A DNA stretch of 64,000 bases from Blastomonas sp. SL216 (GTDB lineage Bacteria > Pseudomonadota > Alphaproteobacteria > Sphingomonadales > Sphingomonadaceae). Below, one piece after another: positions 7,374 to 16,201 of this stretch (position 1 is the stretch's first letter; the number at the start of each line of letters is the position of its first letter). Both the position numbers and the translations under genes were made by a program. Where the stretch lies: contig CP113055.1 in NCBI GenBank assembly GCA_026625625.1, positions 1,738,501 to 1,802,500 on the forward strand, in the 5' to 3' direction. A model generated the notes under the pieces. It did no database searches and was not told the origin of the DNA. It saw only the letters and a program-made list of their open reading frames with translations.

Positions 7374-10154
7374 TCAAAGCCCGGCCCCTCGGGGACCCAG
7401 GGACTTGATTGGTCCTGCTGCTTCAGGTCGCAATCCGGCCGGTTGGAGCGATGCAGCCGGCCTGATGGCTGTCTGGACGGCTCCTGCCCGTTCACGGATC
7501 GCGGCGACAAGCCTTGCGCGATCATTGGTCACGATGGTGGCGGATCGCCTGGCGCGCGATATTCCGACATAGAAGCTCTTCTGATCGACGAGGTTGGTCG
7601 CGCGGCTGTCCGCATGGACGATGACATGATCTGCCGTTCGCCCCTGCGCGGCAAAGGCAGTATCGACATAGCCATGGGCTATATGCCGGTCGCGCGCGGT
7701 ACCGAGATCGAGGGTCCGTAACTGGCCCTTCGGGCTTCGGATCGTGGCTGTCTGGGCGTCAGCATCCACCTTCAGCACCTGCGCGCGTTCGCCGTTGACG
7801 CGTCCCGCGTCACGATCGTTGCGCGTGAACCGGATGGTGTCTCCGGCGCGCAGCTCCAACCGCTGGCTTTCAAACACCTGAACCTCGCCTGTACCCCATT
7901 GGCGCAGCCGCCAGTCGACGGCCTTGCCGTCCTCACCCTTCAGCGCGATTGCGCCTCTTCCCGGATCGATACTTTCGATCCGAAGCGCCTCGCCTCGCTT
8001 CACGCCCTTGTCCGCATAGTCGCGGGAGAAGCGGATTATATCGCCGGTGTCGTAGCTCAGCGGATCGCGTGCCTCGGCGCGGGTGAGTCCCTTGTTGACC
8101 AGACCGTAGGCGGTCAGCGACGGACCTTTCAGGCTGCCCGAACGGGCAAGCGCCAAACGGATTTCAGCGGTCAGCGCATCGCGGCCTTCGCGCGATGGCT
8201 CTATGACGATGGTGCGTTCCCGCCGGTGAGAATCAAGGTCGGCATAGCGCGCAGCAATTGCGGCGAAACGCGCGTTTCGGTCGGCATGTTCGATGATATC
8301 GCCGCCACCGCGGTCGATCGCCGCCAGCGCCTTTCTCGCATCGCCCTTGATCGAGGCGAGTACCGCATCCTTCACCGCGCGGTTGCTCTGGCGGACGATC
8401 TTTTCAAGCTTTGCCGTCTCCATTCCGGCAGCCTGCAGCTGGGCAAAGGCAGCGCCTGCCTCGACCGAACCCAGCTGCTTGACATCGCCCACCAGCACCA
8501 GCCGGGCATGGTGTTTTTCGGCTTTCTCGAACAGCCTTGCCGTATCGCGCGCCGAGAGCAGCGAGGCCTCGTCCACGATCCAGAGCTGGCACCCGCTATC
8601 GGCGACCCTGTCGGGCTGCAGCAGCTGGCGCGCCACGGTATCGCCGCGTGTCCCGAGAGCCTGACCGAGTACCATGGCAGCCGAGGCTGTCGGCGCGAGC
8701 GCTGCCACCTTGACGCCCCTGGACCGGGCCTCGTGGGCAAAGGTCGCAAGAACCGTCGTTGTCTTGGCGGTACCGGCATAGCCCTGCACGGCCGTGACCC
8801 GGTTACGGCTCGTCAGCAGTTGGCGTGTGGCTGTCAGCTGATCGTCATTCCATGGCAGGCCGGCATCTGCAGCGCGACGCGAAGCCATCGCTACCGCCCT
8901 TGCTGCCGCAAGTGGCGAGGCGATCGGAGCGAACGCGCCGCGACCATCGGCCTCGATCTGCAAAAACCTGGTTTCCGCTTCGATATTGCGGCGTGTCGTA
9001 AATCCCGCAAACTGCGCGCCGCGCCGGTCGACGAAGGTCCTGGGCTCGATGTCCCCTTTTCCAGCCGCTGCTGCGATAGCTGCTGAGATATCCGAATAGC
9101 CTATCCGGCCAATCCCTGCGCGCCCTGCTTCTTCGAGCAGGGCAGCTGCTGCAAAAACCGACTGGCGTTCGCCAAGCCTGTCGGCTGCATGAGCGACGGC
9201 GCGCGATGCCGCTATTGCTTTCTCGTCACCCTGAATAGCAGAGCCGGCTCGCATGCGGGCTTCCCTGACCATGGCATGGCGCTGAGCAGCATCGAAGCCG
9301 GCCCGGTCGGCCGTCTCGCGCCAATCAGCCACGAGCGAGGCCTGGTCGACCACCTTCTTGGCTTGCCGGGTATCGAGGGCGGCCACCTGCTTTTCAGCGG
9401 CGCTGGCATCCGAGCGGCTCGATCCGCGATTCGCCAGCGCAGCCTCGATCTCGGCACTTCGCTTGCTGAAGGCGGTCATCACATCGGCAGAAACACCCCT
9501 GATCTCGAACATCGACTCCTTGCCGATATCGATCTCATAGCCGAGCTCGCGCACTTGGAGCGCCAGCTCCTGTCTATAGATCGCACCGATCTGCTTCTGG
9601 AGCTGATAGATCGCACGAGGCTCGAAGCTCCGCCAGGCACCGTCCTCGGTCTGCGTGGCGTTCATGATCACATTATGCGTGTGAAGCTGGGGATCCTGGG
9701 CGCGGCTGGTGCCATGCTGGAAGCTTGCGATGATGAGATTGGCTGTAGCCTTGCGGGTGACAGCCCCATCGGCGCGGACACGTGTTGCCGCCATATGGCC
9801 CTCGACATGGGCGAGAGCAGCCCTGACCGCAGCGTCATGGGCCCCGACCAGCCGACGGTCGCCTGCAACTTCGGCCATGATCGATACCGACTTCGGCGCA
9901 CTCAGGGTCACATCCCATCCCGGCCGGTGCTCGAGCTCGCCCTGCCTGTATGTCCCGAGCTGCTGACCATCGATTTGACCTTCGAGCATCCGGCGGAACA
10001 CATCCCGGTCGACATCGCCCGAAAGTGCAATCTTCTCGGAACCCTTGCCGTTCCAGGCTGACGGAGACTTGCCCCCGTCTGCGTAATAGTCATCGGCTTC
10101 GTAATAGCTGCTTGCCTGGGCCGGACTGGTCAGTGCGGATACCGATGCAACCAT
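7374..10154 (-). CDS. traA: MobF-family conjugative relaxase/helicase (TraA/TrwC type)
   Basis: A 926-residue bifunctional relaxase. The N-terminal TrwC-type domain has paired tyrosines near the start (Y17, Y18, Y23, Y24 in SSYYEADDYYADGG) for nicking oriT. The metal-binding three-His motif is H147...H158-x-H160 (QHGTSRAQDPQLHTHNV). The C-terminal half is a RecD-like superfamily 1 helicase with Walker A GYAGTAKTT near residue 475, DEAS in the Walker B strand, and a late UvrD-like motif (HGYVDTAFAAQGRTAD). The start overlaps the traD stop as ATGA, so the coupling protein and relaxase are translated together. The candidate oriT lies about 2.3 kb upstream. Confidence 0.95.
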   Translation of the reverse strand: MVASVSALTSPAQASSYYEADDYYADGGKSPSAWNGKGSEKIALSGDVDRDVFRRMLEGQIDGQQLGTYRQGELEHRPGWDVTLSAPKSVSIMAEVAGDRRLVGAHDAAVRAALAHVEGHMAATRVRADGAVTRKATANLIIASFQHGTSRAQDPQLHTHNVIMNATQTEDGAWRSFEPRAIYQLQKQIGAIYRQELALQVRELGYEIDIGKESMFEIRGVSADVMTAFSKRSAEIEAALANRGSSRSDASAAEKQVAALDTRQAKKVVDQASLVADWRETADRAGFDAAQRHAMVREARMRAGSAIQGDEKAIAASRAVAHAADRLGERQSVFAAAALLEEAGRAGIGRIGYSDISAAIAAAAGKGDIEPRTFVDRRGAQFAGFTTRRNIEAETRFLQIEADGRGAFAPIASPLAAARAVAMASRRAADAGLPWNDDQLTATRQLLTSRNRVTAVQGYAGTAKTTTVLATFAHEARSRGVKVAALAPTASAAMVLGQALGTRGDTVARQLLQPDRVADSGCQLWIVDEASLLSARDTARLFEKAEKHHARLVLVGDVKQLGSVEAGAAFAQLQAAGMETAKLEKIVRQSNRAVKDAVLASIKGDARKALAAIDRGGGDIIEHADRNARFAAIAARYADLDSHRRERTIVIEPSREGRDALTAEIRLALARSGSLKGPSLTAYGLVNKGLTRAEARDPLSYDTGDIIRFSRDYADKGVKRGEALRIESIDPGRGAIALKGEDGKAVDWRLRQWGTGEVQVFESQRLELRAGDTIRFTRNDRDAGRVNGERAQVLKVDADAQTATIRSPKGQLRTLDLGTARDRHIAHGYVDTAFAAQGRTADHVIVHADSRATNLVDQKSFYVGISRARRSATIVTNDRARLVAAIRERAGAVQTAIRPAASLQPAGLRPEAAGPIKSLGPRGAGL

Positions 10155-12052
10155 CAGACGGGCCCATCGTCGGCAGAGGCATGCGAGGAAGCAGGCGGCG
10201 GCTCATGCACTTCATCTGCGACATCAGTAACCTGGACCTGTTCCTGTGAGGGCTGAGGTTCGGCGGACGCTTGGGCCTTTCCCGAATGATGCCACAAGGT
10301 GGTGCCGGGGTCTGCCGGTACGAACGGCGGCTGTCGGGCTTTGCCCCGCCTGACAATATGATCGGCTCCGAGCGATATGAGGGCAACGGGAAGACCGTCG
10401 GGAAACAGCAGATAGCCCTGGTGGCGCGGGAGGCGCAGTTCGCTCTCATGGATGGCGGGTCTGATGCTGCGCTGCTTGCCCAGTGTGATCCTGGGCGGTT
10501 CGGCCTTTTCGCTGAGCGCTCCCGTCATGGTGTGGATCTCGACTTCGCAGTTGCCGATCGTATCGCTGGCCCAGCGCCGCGATTCTGCATCGGTCAGCTG
10601 GAGGAAGAGCTTGGTATTGCAGCAGCCAAGCATGGCTTCGGAAATGTCCCTGCCATAACGGCTGCGCATCTGGCCGATGCCCTGGAAGGTCAGGAGGACC
10701 GCGGCCCCGAACTTTCGTCCTTCGGGTAGCAGCCTGGCAAGATTGTCGACGGCAGGGAGGTCTGCGAGCTCATCGAGCAGGAACCAAACGCGGCGCGAGG
10801 CCGAAGGTGACAGACCCAGCATCGCGCTGGCGGCGCATTCCAGCCAGCAGGCCAGCAGCGGCTTTGAAGCTTCGAAATAGTCTTCCTTGCGCGGCACGAA
10901 AATCCAGGGGCGAGGTCCCGATCTTTCATCGAGGCCTATGATGAAATCTCGGAACGAGAATGGCTTTTCGTCACCGAGGGGCATGCGCAGGAACTGGATG
11001 AGGTTTGCCGCCTTGGCGAGCATGAACAGCACGCTGCCGGTGGCGCGGTCAGCATCGTCGGCAAAGGTTCGTGCCGACGAGCTGTCGCCGAGCCAGGCCT
11101 TCAGCTCTGCGGCGGTCTGCACCTGCAACGCATGCAGGAGCCCGGGCAATGTTCCCCTGCCCTCGCGCCAGAGTGCGCGCAGCATGTTGGCCACCAGGAT
11201 CCGGCTGGTCTCGAGCCAGACATCGCGGTCATGCTGTCCTGTTTCGCTGATCAGCTGCTGGGCGATCCGGTCGGCATCCGCCGGATGGGCAATTTCGGCA
11301 AAGGGCGACCAATAGGCGCAGCGCGCATCGAACGGATTGAGGATGATGTCGCCGCGCGCCGGATCGTAATAATGGGCGATGAACTCGCCGCTGGTATCAT
11401 AGACCAGCGCCGCCTCGCCGCGCGCTTCTATGCCGTCGAGCATCTGGCGCAGCACCGTGGTCTTTCCGCTCCCGGTCGTTCCGATCATAGCCATATGGCG
11501 GGTCTCGAGCCTTACAGGCAAGGGGACCGCGCCGATCGTGAGCGAATGGCCTTTCGGACCGACCGCAACCATTTTTGCGAGAGCAGTCTCGCTGGTGACG
11601 ATGGTCCCGCTCACGACACGGTCACGAAGCGCTGCTGCACGGCGTCGTTCAGCTGCGCGGCGGAGCACAGCGACACCGAGTGCCCAGCCTGCGAACCCCA
11701 GGATCGCCCCGCGATGTGCAAGCGTGCTGGCGGCCCCCGCAGCATCACGAAAGTAAGCATGCCTGGCCACGGCCTGGGCGGACACCATCTCGTCGCCATC
11801 CGGATAACGAAGGGTCATGTCCGGATCGCCGCCGCGGCCAGCAGAAAGCCAGCTAAGCAGCCTTGCGTGGACATAGGTCCCGCATGCCTGGATCTGGCGC
11901 GCATCGAGCATCAGCCAGGGTGATGCGAGCCCGCCGAGCGCAACCGAGCAAAGCATGACGAAGGCGTGGCGCTTCAGCCGCCGGGACCGGCTCAGGCGAT
12001 CTTGGCGACGCAGGCTCTCGGCATGCAGTCGGCGGTCCTGCGGCTCGGTCAT
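10154..12052 (-). CDS. traD: Type IV coupling protein (TraD/VirD4 family)
   Basis: A 632-residue coupling ATPase that brings the relaxase-DNA complex to the secretion channel. Two N-terminal membrane segments are visible (residues ~30-50 and ~115-131). Walker A GTTGSGKT is at residues 191-198, followed by a TrwB/TraD DNA-binding domain, Walker B VWFLLDELADLP and the typical FQGIGQMRSRYG segment. It overlaps its neighbours on both sides by four bases (small accessory gene upstream, traA downstream). The architecture is that of the TraD/TrwB branch that accompanies MobF relaxases. Confidence 0.95.
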   Translation of the reverse strand: MTEPQDRRLHAESLRRQDRLSRSRRLKRHAFVMLCSVALGGLASPWLMLDARQIQACGTYVHARLLSWLSAGRGGDPDMTLRYPDGDEMVSAQAVARHAYFRDAAGAASTLAHRGAILGFAGWALGVAVLRRAAERRRAAALRDRVVSGTIVTSETALAKMVAVGPKGHSLTIGAVPLPVRLETRHMAMIGTTGSGKTTVLRQMLDGIEARGEAALVYDTSGEFIAHYYDPARGDIILNPFDARCAYWSPFAEIAHPADADRIAQQLISETGQHDRDVWLETSRILVANMLRALWREGRGTLPGLLHALQVQTAAELKAWLGDSSSARTFADDADRATGSVLFMLAKAANLIQFLRMPLGDEKPFSFRDFIIGLDERSGPRPWIFVPRKEDYFEASKPLLACWLECAASAMLGLSPSASRRVWFLLDELADLPAVDNLARLLPEGRKFGAAVLLTFQGIGQMRSRYGRDISEAMLGCCNTKLFLQLTDAESRRWASDTIGNCEVEIHTMTGALSEKAEPPRITLGKQRSIRPAIHESELRLPRHQGYLLFPDGLPVALISLGADHIVRRGKARQPPFVPADPGTTLWHHSGKAQASAEPQPSQEQVQVTDVADEVHEPPPASSHASADDGPV

Positions 12053-12417
12053 GAACGGCCCTGGGCCAGAGCCTTCTGGCGGTCATAGGCACGATGGATT
12101 TCAGCAGTGATTGTCTCATCGGTCTTGCCATCGCGCTTGGCAGCACTGCGCGCATAGCAATAGGCGGCGCATGCGGTGAACAGGATGCGGTCCTGCGTCC
12201 TTTCGGTTTCGGCGAGACGGCTGCCCAGCGTAGCCAGCTCGATCAGGATTTCCTGGAGCACCACTGCTGGGTCGGGGGCTTTTGCCTGCGCCGCGATTCC
12301 AGCTCTGACGCTGCGCTGGAGCATTGCATATGGCGTTACGCCCTGCTCCGCGGCGAGCTTTCGCAACGCTTTGTCGAGAGCTGCGGTTAGCCGAATATTG
12401 TGACGAGCCAGGGTCAT
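12049..12417 (-). CDS. Small relaxosome accessory protein, probable ribbon-helix-helix type
   Basis: A 122-residue basic protein. The N-terminus (MTLARHNIRLTAALDKALRKLAAEQGVTPYAMLQRSVR) reads as a beta strand plus two helices, like Arc/MobC/TrwA-type ribbon-helix-helix DNA-binding proteins. The rest is helical (LQEILIELATLGSRLAETERT). It is the first gene of the traD-traA operon and lies right beside the iteron-bearing candidate oriT, where TrwA-like proteins usually sit and bind. It overlaps traD by ATGA. The family call is from position and fold appearance, not from a unique motif. Confidence 0.72.
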   Translation of the reverse strand: MTLARHNIRLTAALDKALRKLAAEQGVTPYAMLQRSVRAGIAAQAKAPDPAVVLQEILIELATLGSRLAETERTQDRILFTACAAYCYARSAAKRDGKTDETITAEIHRAYDRQKALAQGRS

Positions 12418-12883
12418 CGGGCGTTATGAGCGCGCTGCCTGAGCGCTGCCTCGGATAAAGGCTGAAATCCGTCAATCTGCTTCCGTCGGGACCGGGCGCT
12501 GCCTGCGCGCTGCCTCGAAAAATGGCGGAAATGCTGCATGCACCCGTGCGTGAGGTGTGTATCCAATTTACGGGTCCGATGCGAAGCATCGCGGCCCAGC
12601 ATCCTTGAGGAAAAATGCCCAGACCGGAGCATGGTCCCTTGCACGAAACAGGCACTAGTTGCGGTCTTGCCCCCGGTCGCCAGCGACAGCTCCCCGGCAA
12701 TGTCACAGCCAGCTTCCAGGGAACGTTGGCCCGGAACTGGGCGAACGACCATGCAGCCATTTGGTGCCACTCGCCAACGAGCAGCTTCCCGCTCAAAACA
12801 AGCATCCGATGCAATGATCATGCATCCAGGGCGTAATGAAGTCGCCATCGAAATCTCCTGCAAACAGCCTTGGTGCCGCCTCT
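12418..12883. other. Candidate oriT region with four GCGCTGCCT iterons
   Basis: A 466-bp gap with no convincing gene, between the accessory/traD/traA operon and the transglycosylase gene. It holds four copies of GCGCTGCCT at 12432-12440, 12443-12451, 12496-12504 and 12507-12515. These form two pairs with an 11-bp repeat period and 64 bp between pairs. Inverted repeats follow: CGATGC-GAA-GCATCG near 12577-12591, and GATGCA/TGCATC at 12808-12813 and 12821-12826. Iterons plus small hairpins next to the relaxosome genes fit an origin of transfer. The nic site itself is not identified. Confidence 0.6.
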
Positions 12884-13660
12884 TCATCGGCGCTGCCGGG
12901 GCGATAACGGCACGAACAGAGAGTTGGTCTCCGCACCGGGCGGGCTGCCAAAGCTGCCCGATATGTCAGGTTGGACCTCATCCTGTTGCTGCCCCCGCGT
13001 GGGCCCAAGGCCGCTTTCGCTGGCACTGCGCGTGACGACGAAGACCGACGGGGGATGCAGACGACGTGCTTTTCCGATGTCAAATCGCGGTTCGGCAATT
13101 GCAGGCGCGCCGATCAGAAAAGGCGCGAGACGAGCAACATAGGAACGCGTCTCTGCAGGAAGGTGGCGAAGGCCGGCGCGGTATTCGTCCACCCGGCCTG
13201 GCCCTGCGTTATAGGCAGCCAGCATGAGCCTTGAATCACCATATCGGTCCCACATCAGGCGCAGATATGCAGCACCGCCATGGATGTTGGCGCGAACGTC
13301 GAACGGGTCCGATCCCAGACCGTAGCGCGCAGCAAGCATCCTCCAGGTCCGCGGCATGATCTGCATCAGGCCCATTGCACCTACAGGCGAAACGGCGCGC
13401 GACCTTCCACCGCTCTCGGTACGCATGACCGACCAGATCCAGCGCTCGGGAATGCCGAAGCGACGCGAAGCATCTGCCACATGCGGTGCATAGGGGTGCG
13501 GTTCAGCTGACGCCGATGCCGGCCCGGATCCCACAGCAGGCAGGGGCCAGCTCTGCGGTTCGGCTGCGTATGCCGGGCACCCGGCAAGCATCCCGATCTG
13601 CATTCCCACTGCCATCAAGGCCGTGATCCGCGCGCCAACATCATGCTTTCTGCTGGCCAT
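12884..13660 (-). CDS. Lytic transglycosylase, VirB1/TrbN type
   Basis: A 258-residue exported enzyme that would open peptidoglycan for the transfer channel. A signal-like N-terminus runs to about residue 33. The SLT domain covers roughly 60-180, with catalytic E82 in VMRTESGGRSRAVSPVGAMG, the GLMQIMPRTW motif and AAYNAGPGRVDEYRAG. The tail after residue 190 is low-complexity and proline/serine-rich, without a known domain. It lies 3 bp after the DUF736 stop and is the last gene of the leftward operon that begins with the FseA-like pair. Confidence 0.92.
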   Translation of the reverse strand: MASRKHDVGARITALMAVGMQIGMLAGCPAYAAEPQSWPLPAVGSGPASASAEPHPYAPHVADASRRFGIPERWIWSVMRTESGGRSRAVSPVGAMGLMQIMPRTWRMLAARYGLGSDPFDVRANIHGGAAYLRLMWDRYGDSRLMLAAYNAGPGRVDEYRAGLRHLPAETRSYVARLAPFLIGAPAIAEPRFDIGKARRLHPPSVFVVTRSASESGLGPTRGQQQDEVQPDISGSFGSPPGAETNSLFVPLSPRQRR

Positions 13661-13663
13661 GAC

Positions 13664-13996
13664 CTATCTCGGATCACGGGTCTTCGAGCGCGACCAGAGC
13701 AGATGCCAGGCGTCGTCGCTGCTTCCTGCCTGAACGAGAATGGCCCGCAGGGGCTGAACGAAGCCGGGATCGTCGAGCTGCAAAGCAATATAGTTTCCAG
13801 CGCGCTTGCCGCTGCGGTTCCACCCTGCCCCGATCTCGGTGCCGGTGTCAGCGCTGCCGTTCAGCACCTTCCAATCGGGCGCATTCTCGCTGCTGTCGAG
13901 CTCGGATGGCACAATCGTGATCTGTGCATCGAGGCCGAGCGTGGACAGTCGCCCCGAATATCGGGATTGATCAAATCCGAACGTGCCGATGATCAT
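13664..13996 (-). CDS. DUF736 family protein (copy 1, divergent)
   Basis: A 110-residue protein matching the DUF736 pattern: IGTFGFDQSRYSGRLSTLGL at the start, a central GTEIGAGWNRSG strand, then YIALQLDDPGFVQPLRAIL and a final HLLWSR. DUF736 proteins are small, mostly beta, and almost confined to alphaproteobacterial mobile elements; their role is unknown. This copy is more diverged than those at 16454 and 27068, and is embedded in the traF operon (ATGA overlap with traF, 3 bp before the transglycosylase). Confidence 0.85.
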   Translation of the reverse strand: MIIGTFGFDQSRYSGRLSTLGLDAQITIVPSELDSSENAPDWKVLNGSADTGTEIGAGWNRSGKRAGNYIALQLDDPGFVQPLRAILVQAGSSDDAWHLLWSRSKTRDPR

Positions 13997-14583
13997 GGCA
14001 AATGCTCCTCGTTTCTTGTGGTGGCATGGTTCAACTCGGGCTCCGGGAGCCAGCGCAGCGGTGCACCGGGGCGCGAGCGGGTGAGCAGGGGCCGGGCGAT
14101 CCCGATGATGCTCGAAGACGCGACAGGCCCGAAATATCGTCCGTCAAGGCTGTCAGCTACCGGGTTCAGGAGAAACAGTTCGTCAGCGCCAATGCATCGA
14201 CATCCCTGCCAGACTGGCATGCTACGCCCCATGCTGTCATGCGGCCGGGCGACAGACATGATCTTGCCATCGACCGACACCTCAGCGCCCCGTCTGCAAA
14301 CCGAATGGCCGGGCAGTGCAGCGACATGCTTGAGCAGCGGCACGCCGGTTGGCAGATAGCCGCGCTCTTCGATCAGTCGCGCGATCGCCGCTTTGGGCGT
14401 CAGGACAACGAGATCCCCGCGACGCGGAAGGACAAAGTCATCGACCAGATAGAGCCCGACCGGAGCGCTTGGGCTGGCGTTCCACAAAAGGCGGGGACGC
14501 GGTTCGAGACAGGCGATCGCTGCAAAGGCGCTGCTGAACAGTCCTGCCAGCACGCAGGTTCTGCTGAGCCAGCGCGCGTTCAT
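13993..14583 (-). CDS. traF: TraF-type S26 signal peptidase for conjugation
   Basis: About 196 residues from ATG 14583, which overlaps the DUF2840 stop as ATGA. One N-terminal membrane helix is followed by an S26 peptidase fold. The Ser-containing box is NASPSAPVGLY (probable nucleophile S39 in S-x-P-x-G-x-Y), and the general-base Lys is in LLKHVAALPGHSV (K85). The C-terminal box DELFLLNPVADSLDGRYFGPV is typical of TraF. In RP4-type systems TraF matures and cyclises the TrbC pilin, and trbC is in this window. Confidence 0.9.
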   Translation of the reverse strand: MNARWLSRTCVLAGLFSSAFAAIACLEPRPRLLWNASPSAPVGLYLVDDFVLPRRGDLVVLTPKAAIARLIEERGYLPTGVPLLKHVAALPGHSVCRRGAEVSVDGKIMSVARPHDSMGRSMPVWQGCRCIGADELFLLNPVADSLDGRYFGPVASSSIIGIARPLLTRSRPGAPLRWLPEPELNHATTRNEEHLP

Positions 14584-15083
14584 CGCCCGGTCCTGCTGCG
14601 CTGGAGCCATGCCGCGTGGCGTGCGCGGGTATAGGGCCTGATCTGGCGTCCATCATTCAGCCTGGCAGCGACATGGCGCCAATGGTTGGGCGATGCATCG
14701 CATGGATCGATGCCGTCGCCCTCCATCGCATCGACCATTTCAAGCACCTGCGAAACATGCGCCAGGTTCTCTACATGAAGCAGACGTTCGCCGCTTACGA
14801 TCACAGAAGCGATGGGCGCACTGATCTGACCGGCTTTTGCCGCCTGCACGACCGAGAGGCTGCAGCAGGTCGGGCCGAAGTCACTGGAAATGCGCCGGAC
14901 CAGTGCGAACACCGCGCCGGGACGGAAGGAAACGATGCGGCTGTGCTCGCCAACAATTCGCTCATGCGCGACCCGCCCGAAGCGCAGCATATGTTCGCAG
15001 CGGCCCACGATCCATGTCAGCCGCACTTCGGTAAGCGACGCGTCGGCACCGCTCTGGCAACCAAAGGCGAATTGCGGCTTCAC
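14580..15083 (-). CDS. DUF2840 family protein
   Basis: A 167-residue protein of the DUF2840 family, which sits beside traF in many alphaproteobacterial ICEs and plasmids. Recognisable segments are VRLTWIVGRCEHMLRFGR near residue 20, a central ALVRRISSDFGPTCC, and the near-invariant end DASPNHWRHVAARLNDG followed by RPYTRARHAAWLQ. The start is GTG at 15083, which overlaps the stop of the 39-codon ORF upstream (GTGA). Function is unknown; it is probably a transfer accessory factor. Confidence 0.85.
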   Translation of the reverse strand: MKPQFAFGCQSGADASLTEVRLTWIVGRCEHMLRFGRVAHERIVGEHSRIVSFRPGAVFALVRRISSDFGPTCCSLSVVQAAKAGQISAPIASVIVSGERLLHVENLAHVSQVLEMVDAMEGDGIDPCDASPNHWRHVAARLNDGRQIRPYTRARHAAWLQRSRTGR

Positions 15084-15199
15084 AGTTTTTCCCCGACAGC
15101 GGCGAAGTCGCAGGACAGGTGTCTGCGAAGCCCGTCTGCCGCGCGCAAAGGGCAGTCTGAGGCGACGATCACTCGCAGCGTTTCATCAAGGCGGCGCAT
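15080..15199 (-). CDS. 39-codon ORF coupled to neighbours on both sides
   Basis: An ATG at 15199 overlaps the stop of the RdfS-like gene (ATGA). The 39-codon frame ends at 15080, where its stop overlaps the GTG start of the DUF2840 gene (GTGA). The product is basic-to-neutral (MRRLDETLRVIVASDCPLRA, then ADGLRRHLSCDFAAVGEKL) with two Cys. Related loci often have a parA-like gene at this place, so this could be a small replacement gene or a leader that carries translation through. I recognise no family. Confidence 0.55.
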   Translation of the reverse strand: MRRLDETLRVIVASDCPLRAADGLRRHLSCDFAAVGEKL

Positions 15200-15441
15200 C
15201 AGCGGCGCACCGGACGCGCAGGATGGATGGTGCCCTTGCCCGGATCGGAGGTGGAGGATCGCCTGCCGATTTCGGCCCACGCATCGAGATCCTCGATGGC
15301 GTAGACGATCCTGCCGCCGAGCTTGCGATATTCGGGGCCGGTGCCGTAGCAGCGGTGCTTTTCGAGGGTCCTGGCAGAGAGCCCGAGCCGAAGCGCGGCA
15401 TCGGGGGTCTTCAGATAGCAGGGGCCGGAATAGGCGTTCAC
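15199..15441 (-). CDS. RdfS/AlpA-like excisionase (helix-turn-helix)
   Basis: An 80-residue winged-HTH protein of the AlpA/MerR-like class. PDAALRLGLSARTLEKHRCYGTGPEYRKLGGRIVYAIEDLDAWAE covers the helix-turn-helix and wing. ICE recombination directionality factors such as RdfS of ICEMlSymR7A have this form and bind att DNA to favour excision. The position fits: directly after the FseA-like pair and before the traF operon, as FseA drives rdfS in that ICE. The name is by analogy only. Confidence 0.8.
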   Translation of the reverse strand: MNAYSGPCYLKTPDAALRLGLSARTLEKHRCYGTGPEYRKLGGRIVYAIEDLDAWAEIGRRSSTSDPGKGTIHPARPVRR

Positions 15442-15535
15442 TTGGGCATTCCTTCCAGTAACCGGAGCGGACCAGCGCGATCTGCGGCGGCTGGAGCATC
15501 ATGGCGGACATTTTTCGGTTCACCGGAGCGGCAGA

Positions 15536-16201
15536 TTATCGGGATTGCTTTTGTCGCCCCTCCCCGCCCGCCAGCAGAGCGCGGTATCCGCTGTTCATCA
15601 TGGCCCTGGCCTCGCCGATCAGGCGCTGCGTCCGGCGTCGGTGGGAGGAAGACTTCCATTCCGCGCCCCGGCCGATCGTCATGCCGGGATAAATCCGCTG
15701 GCACGCAAGTTCGTGACTGGTCAGTCGATCGCCGTCCGGGATCACCGCAAGATCGAGGATATCGCGGAGCAACTCGAGACGCTGCCGCTGAAACTCTGTC
15801 GGAGCCGAAAGGCCAGCAGGTTCGCCGGAGGCGAAGTTAACTGGCGGGCGGTCCAATGCCGCAGACGCAGAAAGGCGAATTGATGCCAGCTGATCGCAAG
15901 GAATGACAAAGGCGAGCCGCCGCCCATGCGGACCCGTCAGCAGGCAGAGCCGATGCAGCATCTGGCCATCGCTGAGCACCATATGATGACCCGTCCGCAG
16001 CTTCTGCTCTGCGATAACGCGCAGCGACGCGACGAGGCTGGCCGCGGACCTGCCCCTTAAGCGATCAGGGGCGGCATCGAGGATGATCACGAAACCGCAC
16101 GCATCAGCGGCCCAGAACGCCGGTGCCTCTTGCGCACTCAGGTCAGGCGGACAGGGAAAAGCTGAGGCCCCACCGCCGGGCCATTTCCTCCTCCCGTTCA
16201 A
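15536..16201 (-). CDS. DUF2285 protein, probable +1-frame half of an FseA-like activator
   Basis: The frame is open for 221 codons from a TTG at 16201. It encodes a DUF2285-type protein: APAFWAADACGFVIILDAAP at the beginning of the homologous part and ERQRLELL-like helices (EFQRQRLELLRDILDLA), ending SGYRALLAGG. It overlaps the DUF6499 gene by 59 bases in the +1 frame. The TTG is the only usual initiation codon upstream of the conserved part and has no good ribosome site, so independent initiation looks weak. In ICEMlSymR7A, msi171 (DUF2285) is joined to msi172 by a +1 ribosomal frameshift to make FseA. The same layout is seen here. Confidence 0.8.
   Translation of the reverse strand: MNGRRKWPGGGASAFPCPPDLSAQEAPAFWAADACGFVIILDAAPDRLRGRSAASLVASLRVIAEQKLRTGHHMVLSDGQMLHRLCLLTGPHGRRLAFVIPCDQLASIRLSASAALDRPPVNFASGEPAGLSAPTEFQRQRLELLRDILDLAVIPDGDRLTSHELACQRIYPGMTIGRGAEWKSSSHRRRTQRLIGEARAMMNSGYRALLAGGEGRQKQSR
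16143..16160 (-). promoter_or_regulatory. Candidate +1 programmed frameshift site
   Basis: The last codons of the DUF6499 gene read TTT TCC CTG TCC GCC TGA. A +1 slip at TTT TCC lets a Phe tRNA re-pair perfectly with TTT one base along. TCC to CCC, or slippage at the GCC before the stop, are alternatives. Any of these enters the DUF2285 frame before the conserved APAFWAADACG segment. The exact slip codon is not determined. Confidence 0.55.
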
